Shown: positions 1 to 5,879 of the stretch, piece by piece
How positions within the stretch are numbered: the first letter of the stretch is position 1
Layout: each line of letters opens with the position of its first letter
Source: JBBIOI01 sp037443425
GTDB lineage: Bacteria; Desulfobacterota; BSN033; UBA1163
NCBI GenBank assembly: GCA_037443425.1
Contig: JBBIOI010000155.1
Location: 1-6,450, forward strand
Reading direction: 5' to 3'
DNA: 6,450 nucleotides
Program-made: the position numbers and the translations under genes
Notes under the pieces: model-generated
What the model was told of the DNA's origin: nothing
The model's input: only the letters and a program-made list of their open reading frames with translations
Database searches by the model: none

Positions 1-1681
1 AAAAGGAAATTTAGATTTAAAAAAAGTTTCTAACCTCTTTCAGTCTTCCATTATCCCAAAGAGTGTGAGGGAGAAAATAGGTAGTATAGAATCGCTTTCG
101 GGGAGGGGAGAGGTATCATTTAAGATCCATAACCTCCCGGTTGATCCTTATTATTTTTATAACATTGGATTGCTTTCGAAAGGGGTATCCTTAAAACAGA
201 GGGGTATTTCTTTTCCCCTTATATTTAAAGAAGGGGTTATAAATTTTTCTAACAATGATTTAAATTTTTCAAATGCTAAATTCCTTTTGGGTAAATCATT
301 TCTCGAGCTTAACGGCTCTTTTAAAGGCAAAAATATAAATCTTTCGATTTTAGGAAATACAGAACTTAGATCCATTTTGGATTTTCTTCAATCGCCTCTT
401 TTACCTGATAAAATTAGATCTGAGATTAAAACTGTTAAAGATGCCTCTGGAGATGTAGATTGGAATCTTAAGCTTTCTGGTAAAATAGATGCCTTAGGCA
501 ATGCTTTAAAAGAAGGGGTAATTAGATTAAAAGGAATATCATTAATACATGAAGATATTTTGCTTCCAATTGCAAACCTTGAAGGCTCAATACAACTAAC
601 ACCCGAGAAGATACATACTGAAGGTTTGAAGGCAATGGTAGGGGATTCACATATAGAAGTTAAGGGTTCAATACCAAGATTTAATCATTCCATCCAAAGG
701 CAGATAAAATTTCCACTCTCCTTTAATATCTCATCAAAAAGACTTGATCTCGACTCAATACTTCCCAAAAAAGAGAAAGCTAAGGAGCCATTACCTTTTG
801 GAAGGTTAAAAGATTTGCTTTCAAACCTGAGTATTGACGGAAGGTTTAGAGTTCTTGAAGGAAGATTTAAAGCACTCAATTATAAAGAGATGGAAGGAGT
901 AATAAAGACGGTTGGGAATAAGATTTTACTTCAACCATTTAAATCAAAATTAGATGGTGGGGACATCTGGGGGGAGTGCTGGATTGAGTCTTTAGATAAA
1001 GGATTACGATTCGAAATTAAGCCAAGGATATCAAATATTGAGTTGAAATCTTTTTTACGTACACTATTAACAATTGATGATGAAGAGAAGATTTTAATAA
1101 GAGGAAAATTACACATATATAAAGTGGAGTTAAGGGGAGAAGGAGAAAGCTTTGAAAAGTTAAAAGAGACCTTAAGCGGGAGATTAAGATTAGAAGTTGA
1201 TGATGGAGTTATAGAAAGATTTAATATACTTTCTAAGATATTTTCAATCCTTAATATTTCACAGATTTTCAGTGGAAGACTACCAGATCTTAAGACTAAA
1301 GGATTACCTTATCACAAAATTACAGCTAATATCCATTTCAAGGATGGTGTTGCTCAGACTCAAGACCTGATTGTTGAAAGTGATGCAATGAGGATCACAA
1401 TGGTTGGAAGACTGGATTTGGTAAAAAATCTTATTGATGTAAAGATAGGGATACATCCTCTTGTCACAGTGGACGAGATATTGAGCAAAATTCCTGTTGC
1501 TGGCTACATACTTACTGGAAAGGATAAGGCATTCCTATCATATTTCTATGAGGTAAAAGGGAATCTGGATGATCCTAAGATTGAGGCCGTTCCATTAAGG
1601 ACGATAGGGGAAACATTTTTCGGAGTTATTAAGCGACTTCTTGAAACACCTCTTAGGCCTTTTAAAAAAGGCGAAGAATGA
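1..1681 (+). CDS. AsmA/YhdP-like envelope protein, 5'-truncated by window edge
   Basis: The reading frame is open from the first full codon (position 2) to the TGA at 1679-1681, so the gene begins upstream; the GTG at 65 is internal, because the preceding codons continue the same domain. About 559 residues are visible. They are rich in alternating beta-strand patterns with few long hydrophobic stretches, as in the periplasmic AsmA/TamB/YhdP families that form lipid-carrying beta-grooves between the two membranes. The last ~170 residues (from FEKLKETLSG, through GLPYHKITANIHFKDG and VESDAMRITMVGRLDL, to VAGYILTGKDKAF and VKGNLDDPKIEAVP) match the usual AsmA-like C-terminal region as I know it. 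The N-terminal visible part is two copies of one ~116-residue module. The gene ends directly against the stop codon of the convergent TRAP cluster. A role in phospholipid transport or outer-membrane assembly is inferred from family; no catalytic residues are expected. Confidence 0.8.
   Translation, partial: KGNLDLKKVSNLFQSSIIPKSVREKIGSIESLSGRGEVSFKIHNLPVDPYYFYNIGLLSKGVSLKQRGISFPLIFKEGVINFSNNDLNFSNAKFLLGKSFLELNGSFKGKNINLSILGNTELRSILDFLQSPLLPDKIRSEIKTVKDASGDVDWNLKLSGKIDALGNALKEGVIRLKGISLIHEDILLPIANLEGSIQLTPEKIHTEGLKAMVGDSHIEVKGSIPRFNHSIQRQIKFPLSFNISSKRLDLDSILPKKEKAKEPLPFGRLKDLLSNLSIDGRFRVLEGRFKALNYKEMEGVIKTVGNKILLQPFKSKLDGGDIWGECWIESLDKGLRFEIKPRISNIELKSFLRTLLTIDDEEKILIRGKLHIYKVELRGEGESFEKLKETLSGRLRLEVDDGVIERFNILSKIFSILNISQIFSGRLPDLKTKGLPYHKITANIHFKDGVAQTQDLIVESDAMRITMVGRLDLVKNLIDVKIGIHPLVTVDEILSKIPVAGYILTGKDKAFLSYFYEVKGNLDDPKIEAVPLRTIGETFFGVIKRLLETPLRPFKKGEE
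5..673 (+). repeat. Tandem ~116-residue module inside the AsmA-like protein
   Basis: Two successive protein modules align with an offset of 116-117 residues, unit 1 at about 5-352 and unit 2 at about 353-673. Matching blocks, unit 1 against unit 2, are GNLDLKKVSNLFQSSIIP with GNTELRSILDFLQSPLLP; SGRGEVSFKI with SGDVDWNLKL; GVSLKQRGISFPL with GISLIHEDILLPI; and LLGKSFLELNGS with MVGDSHIEVKGS. The similarity is at protein level only and the DNA copies have diverged, so this is an old domain duplication consistent with a repeating beta-groove fold. More copies may lie upstream of the window. Confidence 0.7.
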
Positions 1682-1825
1682 TTATTTTTCTTTTAAAACA
1701 TTTTCAAATCCTTTTATAAGACCATAAATTACAAAACCAATTACACTGCCCACTATAGCTACGCAAACCCATAGGATAAAGTTTGAGGGCATATAGATCA
1801 TTGGTATCCAAGGTATATCAATCAT
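1682..1825 (-). CDS. 47-residue single-helix membrane protein, last gene of the TRAP cluster
   Basis: ATG at 1825 to TAA at 1682-1684, 47 codons. A perfect AGGAGGT (1831-1837, minus strand) sits 5 nt before the ATG, the strongest argument that this short frame is translated. The product starts MIDIPWIPMIYMPSNF, then has one hydrophobic segment (about residues 15-38, with small residues AIVGSVIGF), and ends with a charged tail, KGFENVLKEK. By the positive-inside rule the C terminus is probably cytoplasmic. It follows the preceding gene by 35 bp on the same strand and ends where the convergent AsmA-like gene ends. I do not recognise the family. Its position suggests a small accessory or stabilising subunit of the transporter or of its two-helix neighbour, but that is inference. 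Confidence 0.7.
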   Translation of the reverse strand: MIDIPWIPMIYMPSNFILWVCVAIVGSVIGFVIYGLIKGFENVLKEK

Positions 1826-1830
1826 AAAAT

Positions 1831-1837
1831 ACCTCCT
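1831..1837 (-). promoter_or_regulatory. Shine-Dalgarno of the 47-residue protein
   Basis: AGGAGGT on the minus strand, 5 nt before ATG 1825. It is a full match to the anti-Shine-Dalgarno core and lies in the short gap between two same-strand genes. It supports an otherwise doubtful short gene. Confidence 0.75.
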
Positions 1838-1860
1838 AATATGGCCTTTCGTGATAACTA

Positions 1861-2301
1861 TTACACATTTCTAAACTTTATCTCAGGATTTAATCTCCCA
1901 ATCTCCATCAAAATCTTTTGTAATACTTTGTTTTTCAACGTGCAGAAGAGATAAATCTTGTCTTGCTCTGTTTTTAATCTAAGAAATCCTAATGGGAAAT
2001 GAGGGCCTTCTATAAGCACAAGGTTTTTGGCATCTACTTTTAAAATTCTCCTTATGCTTTTTAGTTCTATAATTCCCCCTTCTTTTATCTCAATTTGATA
2101 AAATATTCCAATTGAAAAATACCATGTAAATATAAAAATAAATCCTATGATAAAAAATTGAACCGAGTTAACAAGGCCTTTCATATTTAGAAGGGCAATG
2201 GAAAGTACAGTCCAAATAATTAAGGCTGTATAAAAAATCGCCACATAAATTTTGGGAGCTATATAAACTTGGTTTTCTTTTTGAAAAAGATTCTGGCTCA
2301 T
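1861..2301 (-). CDS. Two-helix membrane protein with probable bacterial PH-like domain
   Basis: 146 residues from ATG 2301 (MSQNLFQKEN). The frame stays open upstream to 2388, but a start there would overlap the end of dctM by 71 bp. A TTG at 2316 is a possible alternative, and no clear Shine-Dalgarno precedes either start, so translation may be coupled to dctM, whose stop is only 16 nt upstream. Two hydrophobic segments (about residues 16-38 and 46-68) form a helical hairpin. A beta-rich cytoplasmic tail follows (about 69-130: YQIEIKEGGIIELKSIRRIL, then KVDAKNLVLIEGP, LGFLRLKT and KIYLFC), ending in a short helix, LQKILMEIGRLNP. Two helices followed by a small beta domain resemble the membrane-anchored bacterial PH-like (DUF304/YdbS-type) proteins, but I see no diagnostic motif. 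No function is known; its place directly behind dctM suggests a partner of this transporter. Confidence 0.7.
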   Translation of the reverse strand: MSQNLFQKENQVYIAPKIYVAIFYTALIIWTVLSIALLNMKGLVNSVQFFIIGFIFIFTWYFSIGIFYQIEIKEGGIIELKSIRRILKVDAKNLVLIEGPHFPLGFLRLKTEQDKIYLFCTLKNKVLQKILMEIGRLNPEIKFRNV

Positions 2302-2317
2302 ATCATAAAATTTCAAT

Positions 2318-3634
2318 TTAAATTCTATATATAAGTTTTGGAAGTAATAAGATGATTTCTGGGAAAACCATGCAGAGTACAAGGCCAATAAATTGAAGTC
2401 CTAAAAATGGTGCAGCAGACTTCCAGATATCTGCTGTGGATATTTCAGGGGGAGCCACTCCTTTCAAATAAAACAAAGCGTATCCAAAAGGAGGTGATAA
2501 GAAAGACATTTGTAAATTAACAGCATAAAGTACGCCGAACCATATTGGGTCAAATCCAAGTTGTCGGATGATTGGGCCAAAGATTGGAACAGTAAGCATT
2601 ATAATTCCCACCCAATCGATAAAGCATCCCAATATAATCAAAATTCCCTGCATTATCCAGAGGATAACCCACCTATTCAATCCTGATCCAACAAGGATTT
2701 CCGAAACGAATTGACTTCCACCAATCATTACATAAAGGGCTACAAAGATATTAGCACCGAACATTGTCCATAAAACCATTGCAGAAGATTTCAGGGTATT
2801 CTCACAGGCTTGGACAATTCCTTTCCATTTCAGCTTTCCTTGGAGATATGTGATAAGTATTGCACCCGCAGCACCTACTCCTGCAGCCTCTGTTGGTGCA
2901 GCAATACCTGTATATATCGTTCCGAGCACGAGAAAGATTAGAATTGCAGCTGGGATTATGGGCAAGGTCATCCTGAGCTTTTCAGAAAAAGGAAGTCTCT
3001 CTTCTTTTGGGATCGAAGGGCCCAATTTGGGATTGATATATGATCTTATAGTTATATAAAGTATATACAGAGATGAAAGGAGTAAGCCTGGTAGAAATGC
3101 CCCTGCATAAAGTTGACCAATTGATGAATTGTCAACCATACCGTATACTATCAGCATAACACTTGGCGGGATCAAGATACCCAATGTTCCACCAGCAAGA
3201 ATGGAGCCACAGGCAATATATTTATCATACTTTCTTTTTAACATTTCTGGTAGTGCTATAACACCCATTGTGACTTCACTTGCTCCAATAACACCAACCA
3301 TTGCAGCCATCATTGTGCAGGCTCCAACTGTTGCAGTAGCAACACCTCCCTTTAGAAAACCAACCCAGTTATGGACCATCTCATATATCTCTGCGATAAG
3401 TCCACCCCTTTCGAGTATACAAGCCATGAATATAAAGAGGGGAATAGCTGCAAGAAGATAGTTTACCATTAATCCAAACACTCGAGTTGGCACAACGTTT
3501 ACAGCAGCAGGTCCCTGCAGAAGGGCAGTGAAGATTATTCCAACAGTTCCACAGGAAAAAGCTACTGGAAGTCCTAATCCCAGTAGGATAAATAATGATC
3601 CGAACATTAATATGGTTATAAGTTCAATGCTCAT
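2318..3634 (-). CDS. dctM: TRAP transporter large permease, DctM/FcbT3 type
   Basis: 438 residues, full length for the family, highly hydrophobic with about 12 membrane segments. This is the ion-coupled elevator subunit that carries the substrate released by the binding protein across the inner membrane. Family-typical signatures are visible: GGTLGILIPPSVMLIVYG (about 148-165), GIAAPTEAAGVGA (243-255) and the second-half motif NLQMSFLSPPFGYALFYLKG (373-392). The last points to the FcbT3/TakM branch (mannitol/chloroaromatic or 2-oxoacid type) rather than classical C4-dicarboxylate DctM. The ATG at 3634 overlaps the dctQ stop in an ATGA arrangement, with a GGGAGG Shine-Dalgarno (3643-3648) 8 nt upstream, so translation is probably coupled to dctQ. 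Substrate cannot be read from this subunit. Confidence 0.95.
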   Translation of the reverse strand: MSIELITILMFGSLFILLGLGLPVAFSCGTVGIIFTALLQGPAAVNVVPTRVFGLMVNYLLAAIPLFIFMACILERGGLIAEIYEMVHNWVGFLKGGVATATVGACTMMAAMVGVIGASEVTMGVIALPEMLKRKYDKYIACGSILAGGTLGILIPPSVMLIVYGMVDNSSIGQLYAGAFLPGLLLSSLYILYITIRSYINPKLGPSIPKEERLPFSEKLRMTLPIIPAAILIFLVLGTIYTGIAAPTEAAGVGAAGAILITYLQGKLKWKGIVQACENTLKSSAMVLWTMFGANIFVALYVMIGGSQFVSEILVGSGLNRWVILWIMQGILIILGCFIDWVGIIMLTVPIFGPIIRQLGFDPIWFGVLYAVNLQMSFLSPPFGYALFYLKGVAPPEISTADIWKSAAPFLGLQFIGLVLCMVFPEIILLLPKLIYRI

Positions 3635-4179
3635 TCCATATGCCTCCCATTAACAACGAAATATATATCGCGTATTAGCCAGACAATGCCCTGAAGAAGT
3701 AGTAAAAATCCTCCAAATGGCATCATAAATTTAACAGGGTAGTATGGTGGCTGCCAATCTGTAAAAGAAAGTTCACCAGGCACCTCAAAGCCAAAAATCT
3801 TTCCTCCTCCATGCATAGTCTGTGAGCTCCAGTAAAAATTCCAGCTTGTATATATAAAGACAATCGTAAATAAAAAGAAGAAGAAAGAAGTTATTATATC
3901 GAGATATGCCCTTGTACGTTCTGTTCTTGTTGAATATAAGACGTCTACTCTTACATGTGCTCGATAATAATGGGCATAGCCTGCAGCAGTACAGTAAAAG
4001 ATCGCAAAGAGAAGGGTCATTCCTTCATGACCCCAGTTTGTGGGTCTGTTAAAGATATAACGCATTATTACTTCGAAGGTAATGATACCCACTGCCAATA
4101 ATGTTACACCAACCATCAATTTCCCAACAAATATATTTGTCTTATTAACAGCTGTCATAAACTTCCTTAAAGCATCCAT
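3631..4179 (-). CDS. dctQ: TRAP transporter small permease, DctQ/FcbT2 type
   Basis: 182 residues from ATG 4179. A TTG six codons upstream (4197) is in frame, but GGGAG at 4186-4190 lies 6 nt before the ATG and nothing comparable precedes the TTG. Four membrane segments are visible (about residues 18-38, 54-72, 95-115 and 150-172), the standard DctQ topology. Family signatures are FEVIMRYIFNRPTNWGHE (35-52, the conserved R-Y and W-x-x-E pattern), RAHVRVDVLY (73-82) and the FcbT2-like WQPPYYPVKFMMPFGGFLLL (142-161). DctQ binds DctM and forms the Q-M complex that docks DctP. The gene is 74 bp behind dctP, separated from it by a hairpin terminator, and overlaps dctM by 4 bp. Confidence 0.93.
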   Translation of the reverse strand: MDALRKFMTAVNKTNIFVGKLMVGVTLLAVGIITFEVIMRYIFNRPTNWGHEGMTLLFAIFYCTAAGYAHYYRAHVRVDVLYSTRTERTRAYLDIITSFFFFLFTIVFIYTSWNFYWSSQTMHGGGKIFGFEVPGELSFTDWQPPYYPVKFMMPFGGFLLLLQGIVWLIRDIYFVVNGRHME

Positions 4180-4185
4180 CTCTTT

Positions 4186-4190
4186 CTCCC
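4186..4190 (-). promoter_or_regulatory. Shine-Dalgarno that decides the dctQ start
   Basis: GGGAG on the minus strand ends 6 nt before ATG 4179. It lies inside the longer frame that would begin at TTG 4197, and so argues for the shorter protein. Confidence 0.65.
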
Positions 4191-4211
4191 GGTACAAATT
4201 TTTCAGTCATT

Positions 4212-4242
4212 AAAAAAGGGAGGATAATAAATATATCCTCCC
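4212..4242 (-). terminator. Intrinsic terminator/attenuator between dctP and dctQM
   Basis: Read on the minus strand, GGGAGGATA (4242-4234), a 7-nt loop and TATCCTCCC (4226-4218) make a perfect 9-bp stem, followed at once by six T residues (4217-4212). It begins 11 nt after the dctP stop codon and ends 32 nt before the dctQ start. This is the form of a rho-independent terminator. As dctQM has no other obvious promoter, partial read-through is likely, which would give more DctP than DctQM, the usual stoichiometry of binding-protein-dependent transporters. The same hairpin can also protect the dctP mRNA 3' end. Confidence 0.8.
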
Positions 4243-4253
4243 CTCTTGATATT

Positions 4254-5402
4254 TTAAAGCGTCAGTTTCTTGCCTTTTGTATCAACCAGATCATTTTCTG
4301 TATAATATCCCACCTTGACCGATTTCATAAATTCCCATTGAGATTTAAAGGCTTTTAATGCAAGAGGTGATTTTTTAGCCCATCTTACCCACATCTCAGG
4401 AGCAAACTTTTTGAATTTCTCTATATCAGATTCTTTAAGCCGGATCACGGTCACACCTTGCTTTTTCTGAAATAGTTCAAAAGCCTCAATGTCAGCCTTC
4501 TGGATTGCAGTATATTGATCCCAGGAATGCCATTTTACCACTGCCTCGACCATATCCTGAAGATATTTTGGCAATGCCTTCCACTTTGCTAAATTTATAT
4601 CTAAACTCATCAAGTCCACAGGCTGATGTAAACATGGAGTTGAAGGCGGTCCCATAATAATATACTTGGCAATCTCACCAAAACCAAGATTATAATTGAT
4701 AGCTGCTCCAACAAAGTCTGAGGCATCAATGACACCTTTTTCAAGTGCTGGATAGACCTCACCACCAGGAAGAAGCACTGTTGATACACCTGCTGCTCGA
4801 TAAATATCAGCAATCATACCACCAGGATAACGAATCCTTTTCCCTTTGAAATCTTCAAATGAACGAATAGGTACTTTTGAATGAATCAGGTTGTCATCAT
4901 GTTGTATTGGACCAACATACATCATGTTGTGCTGACCATAAGCTTCTCGAGCAATCTCTTTACCTCCTAATTCCTCATACCAGGTTTCCCATTGGTCAGG
5001 CCGATCCATACCGAATGGATAAGAGGATAGGAAACCAAAAACAGCGTCTTTCCCAGCCCAATAAAGGTCGAAACAATGCATTGCATCGAAGACTCCTGCC
5101 TTTACAGCATCGAACATCTCAAATGTTCCTACTATAGCACCAGCAGGGAAAGGTTCAAATATTAGCCTACCTTCTGAAACCTCACCCATCTTCTGGCAAA
5201 ATTCCTTAAACTTGACAAAACCCAAGGTACCCGCATCCCAGGCTGTCTGAATCTTCCATTTGATGGGGGCGGCTGAGGCATGTTTTAAAAAGGCAGGAAC
5301 TCCAAATGTAGCTGCAGTAACTCCAGCAGTTGCTGCTGCTGTCTTTAAAAACTTACGCCTTGATACTTTTACTTCACCTTTTTTATCTTTTTTATCACTC
5401 AT
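4254..5402 (-). CDS. dctP: TRAP transporter solute-binding protein, DctP/FcbT1-TakP type, Tat-exported
   Basis: 382 residues. ATG 5402 is preceded by AAGGAGG (5409-5415) at a 6-nt spacing, an ideal start. Residues 14-20 are SRRKFLK, a twin-arginine motif, followed by an Ala/Thr/Gly-rich hydrophobic stretch and a likely cleavage after HASA (about residue 44), so the protein is exported folded by Tat. The mature part is a DctP-family binding protein: IKWKIQTAWDAGT near its N terminus, FEDFKGKRIRYPGG (about 183-196), whose arginines include the one expected to bind the substrate carboxylate, and GGEVYPALEKGVIDASDFVG, the strongest signature of the TakP/FcbT1 branch. The WWEGG-like loop of TakP is absent here and replaced by MGPPSTPCLHQPVD, so the ligand may differ from simple 2-oxoacids. 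Its role is to capture an organic acid in the periplasm and hand it to DctQM. The gene is first in the operon and divergent from a FadR-type regulator. Confidence 0.93.
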   Translation of the reverse strand: MSDKKDKKGEVKVSRRKFLKTAAATAGVTAATFGVPAFLKHASAAPIKWKIQTAWDAGTLGFVKFKEFCQKMGEVSEGRLIFEPFPAGAIVGTFEMFDAVKAGVFDAMHCFDLYWAGKDAVFGFLSSYPFGMDRPDQWETWYEELGGKEIAREAYGQHNMMYVGPIQHDDNLIHSKVPIRSFEDFKGKRIRYPGGMIADIYRAAGVSTVLLPGGEVYPALEKGVIDASDFVGAAINYNLGFGEIAKYIIMGPPSTPCLHQPVDLMSLDINLAKWKALPKYLQDMVEAVVKWHSWDQYTAIQKADIEAFELFQKKQGVTVIRLKESDIEKFKKFAPEMWVRWAKKSPLALKAFKSQWEFMKSVKVGYYTENDLVDTKGKKLTL

Positions 5403-5466
5403 AGTAAACCTCCTTGCTTATAAAGAAAATAGTCTAAAAACCTTTGCCTCCTGGAAACACCCTTTT

Positions 5467-5502
5467 CTATAGATATACCTTTTTAAATTCACCTCCTTTC
5501 AT
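5467..5502 (-). other. Possible 11-codon leader ORF in the dctP 5' UTR
   Basis: In the predicted ~145-nt leader of dctP, ATG 5502 opens a frame MKGGEFKKVYL ending at TAG 5467-5469. It has no good Shine-Dalgarno of its own; rather, an AGGAGGT lies inside it (5491-5497) without a suitable start behind it. A further CAGGAGG at 5447-5453 also has no start codon. These may be decoy ribosome sites or chance purine-rich sequence, and translation is unproven. Confidence 0.2.
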
Positions 5503-5553
5503 AGAGAATTTTTATTAATATAAAGATGTGCCAAATCCAAATTAGCAGAATTA

Positions 5554-5582
5554 ATTTTACTTTTATGATATCTTGTTGTCAA
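5554..5582 (-). promoter_or_regulatory. dctP operon promoter, sigma-70 type
   Basis: On the minus strand, TTGACA (5582-5577) is a perfect -35 hexamer. After exactly 17 bp comes TAAAAT (5559-5554), a 5/6 match to the -10 consensus. Transcription would start near 5547 and leave a leader of about 145 nt before dctP. The -35 box lies 11 bp from the left end of the inverted-repeat element. Confidence 0.7.
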
Positions 5583-5593
5583 GGATAAAAAAA

Positions 5594-5816
5594 GAGACCT
5601 CTGAAAAAGTCTTTGAAAGACTGGGGAGGTAGGGTTAAAAACCCTCCGAATGCGGGCTTTTAATGTTTAAATTGCTAACAATCGCTTGAGAAAAAAACCA
5701 ATTATTTTAAGGGTATTAATCAATAGTGCTAATCTATAAAAGGTATCCGCTCGAAGGCTTTTTCACCCCACCTCCCCATTTATGAAAGAATTTTTAAATA
5801 GTTTTTCAGAGGTCTC
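5594..5816. mobile_element. MITE-like 223-bp element with composite inverted-repeat ends
   Basis: The outer ends are a perfect 15-bp inverted repeat, GAGACCTCTGAAAAA at 5594-5608 and its complement at 5802-5816. After an unmatched spacer (14 bp left, 24 bp right) the repeat resumes as GGGGAGGTAGGGTTAAAAA (left, from 5623) against GGGGAGGTGGGGTGAAAAA (right, complement, from 5777), with weaker similarity continuing to a GCGG motif. The left arm also has small internal hairpins (AGTCTT/AAGACT at 5608-5622 and AGGGTT/AACCCT at 5631-5645). AAAA on both sides (5590-5593, 5817-5820) could be a target duplication, but the flank is A-rich. No open frame of note lies inside. This is the build of a miniature inverted-repeat element mobilised in trans; the parent transposase family cannot be named from this copy. 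A structured-RNA function is an alternative. Confidence 0.65.
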
Positions 5817-5822
5817 AAAATT

Positions 5823-5845
5823 TGGTCTTGACAATGGTCTAACAT
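5823..5845 (+). promoter_or_regulatory. Candidate FadR-type operator over the regulator's promoter
   Basis: TGGTCT occurs twice, 12 bp apart (5823-5828 and 5835-5840), overlapping the -35 box and the start of the -35/-10 spacer. The second copy reads TGGTCTAACAT (5835-5845), close to the TNGTNNNACNA pattern of FadR-subfamily operators. The first, TGGTCTTGACAA, is a similar but wider half-palindrome. Binding here would repress the regulator itself. No equally good site is visible at the dctP promoter. Confidence 0.35.
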
Positions 5846-5856
5846 TTATATATATA
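5828..5856 (+). promoter_or_regulatory. Promoter of the GntR/FadR-type regulator
   Basis: Perfect -35 TTGACA (5828-5833), 17-bp spacer, then TATATA (5851-5856) in a TA-rich run, a 5/6 match to the -10 hexamer. The start would fall near 5863, giving a leader of under 20 nt before the ATG at 5880. With its neighbour it makes an inverted pair, TTGTCAAG (5576-5583) and CTTGACAA (5827-5834), at the two sides of the inserted element. Confidence 0.7.
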
Positions 5857-5879
5857 TACAATTAACCAAAGGATAAAAA

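Noticed and set aside
65..67. GTG as the start of the AsmA-like gene
   Set aside because: The same frame is open to the window edge, and the 20+ codons before it align with the second internal module, so it is an internal valine.
1657..1672. GCCTTT/AAAGGC hairpin as a terminator
   Set aside because: Only a 6-bp stem, inside the coding end of the AsmA-like gene, and no T-tract follows on either strand.
2302..2388. N-terminal extension of the two-helix protein to ATG 2388
   Set aside because: It would overlap dctM by 71 bp, and the added residues look like dctM read in another frame; ATG 2301 fits the operon spacing.
2850..3461. Plus-strand open frames opposite dctM
   Set aside because: They are antisense shadows of a clear TRAP permease, without ribosome sites or recognisable domains.
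4180..4197. TTG start for dctQ
   Set aside because: No ribosome site precedes it, whereas a GGGAG lies correctly placed before ATG 4179.
4877..5137. Plus-strand open frame opposite dctP
   Set aside because: Low-complexity antisense translation of a well-supported gene; no ribosome site.
5520..5550. Sigma-54 promoter suggested by TTTGGCACATC on the minus strand
   Set aside because: The -12 GC doublet is missing at the required distance from the GG.
5594..5816. CRISPR array or riboswitch in the intergenic region
   Set aside because: There is only one inverted pair and no regularly spaced direct repeats; the sequence sits upstream of both promoters and is therefore not in either predicted leader.
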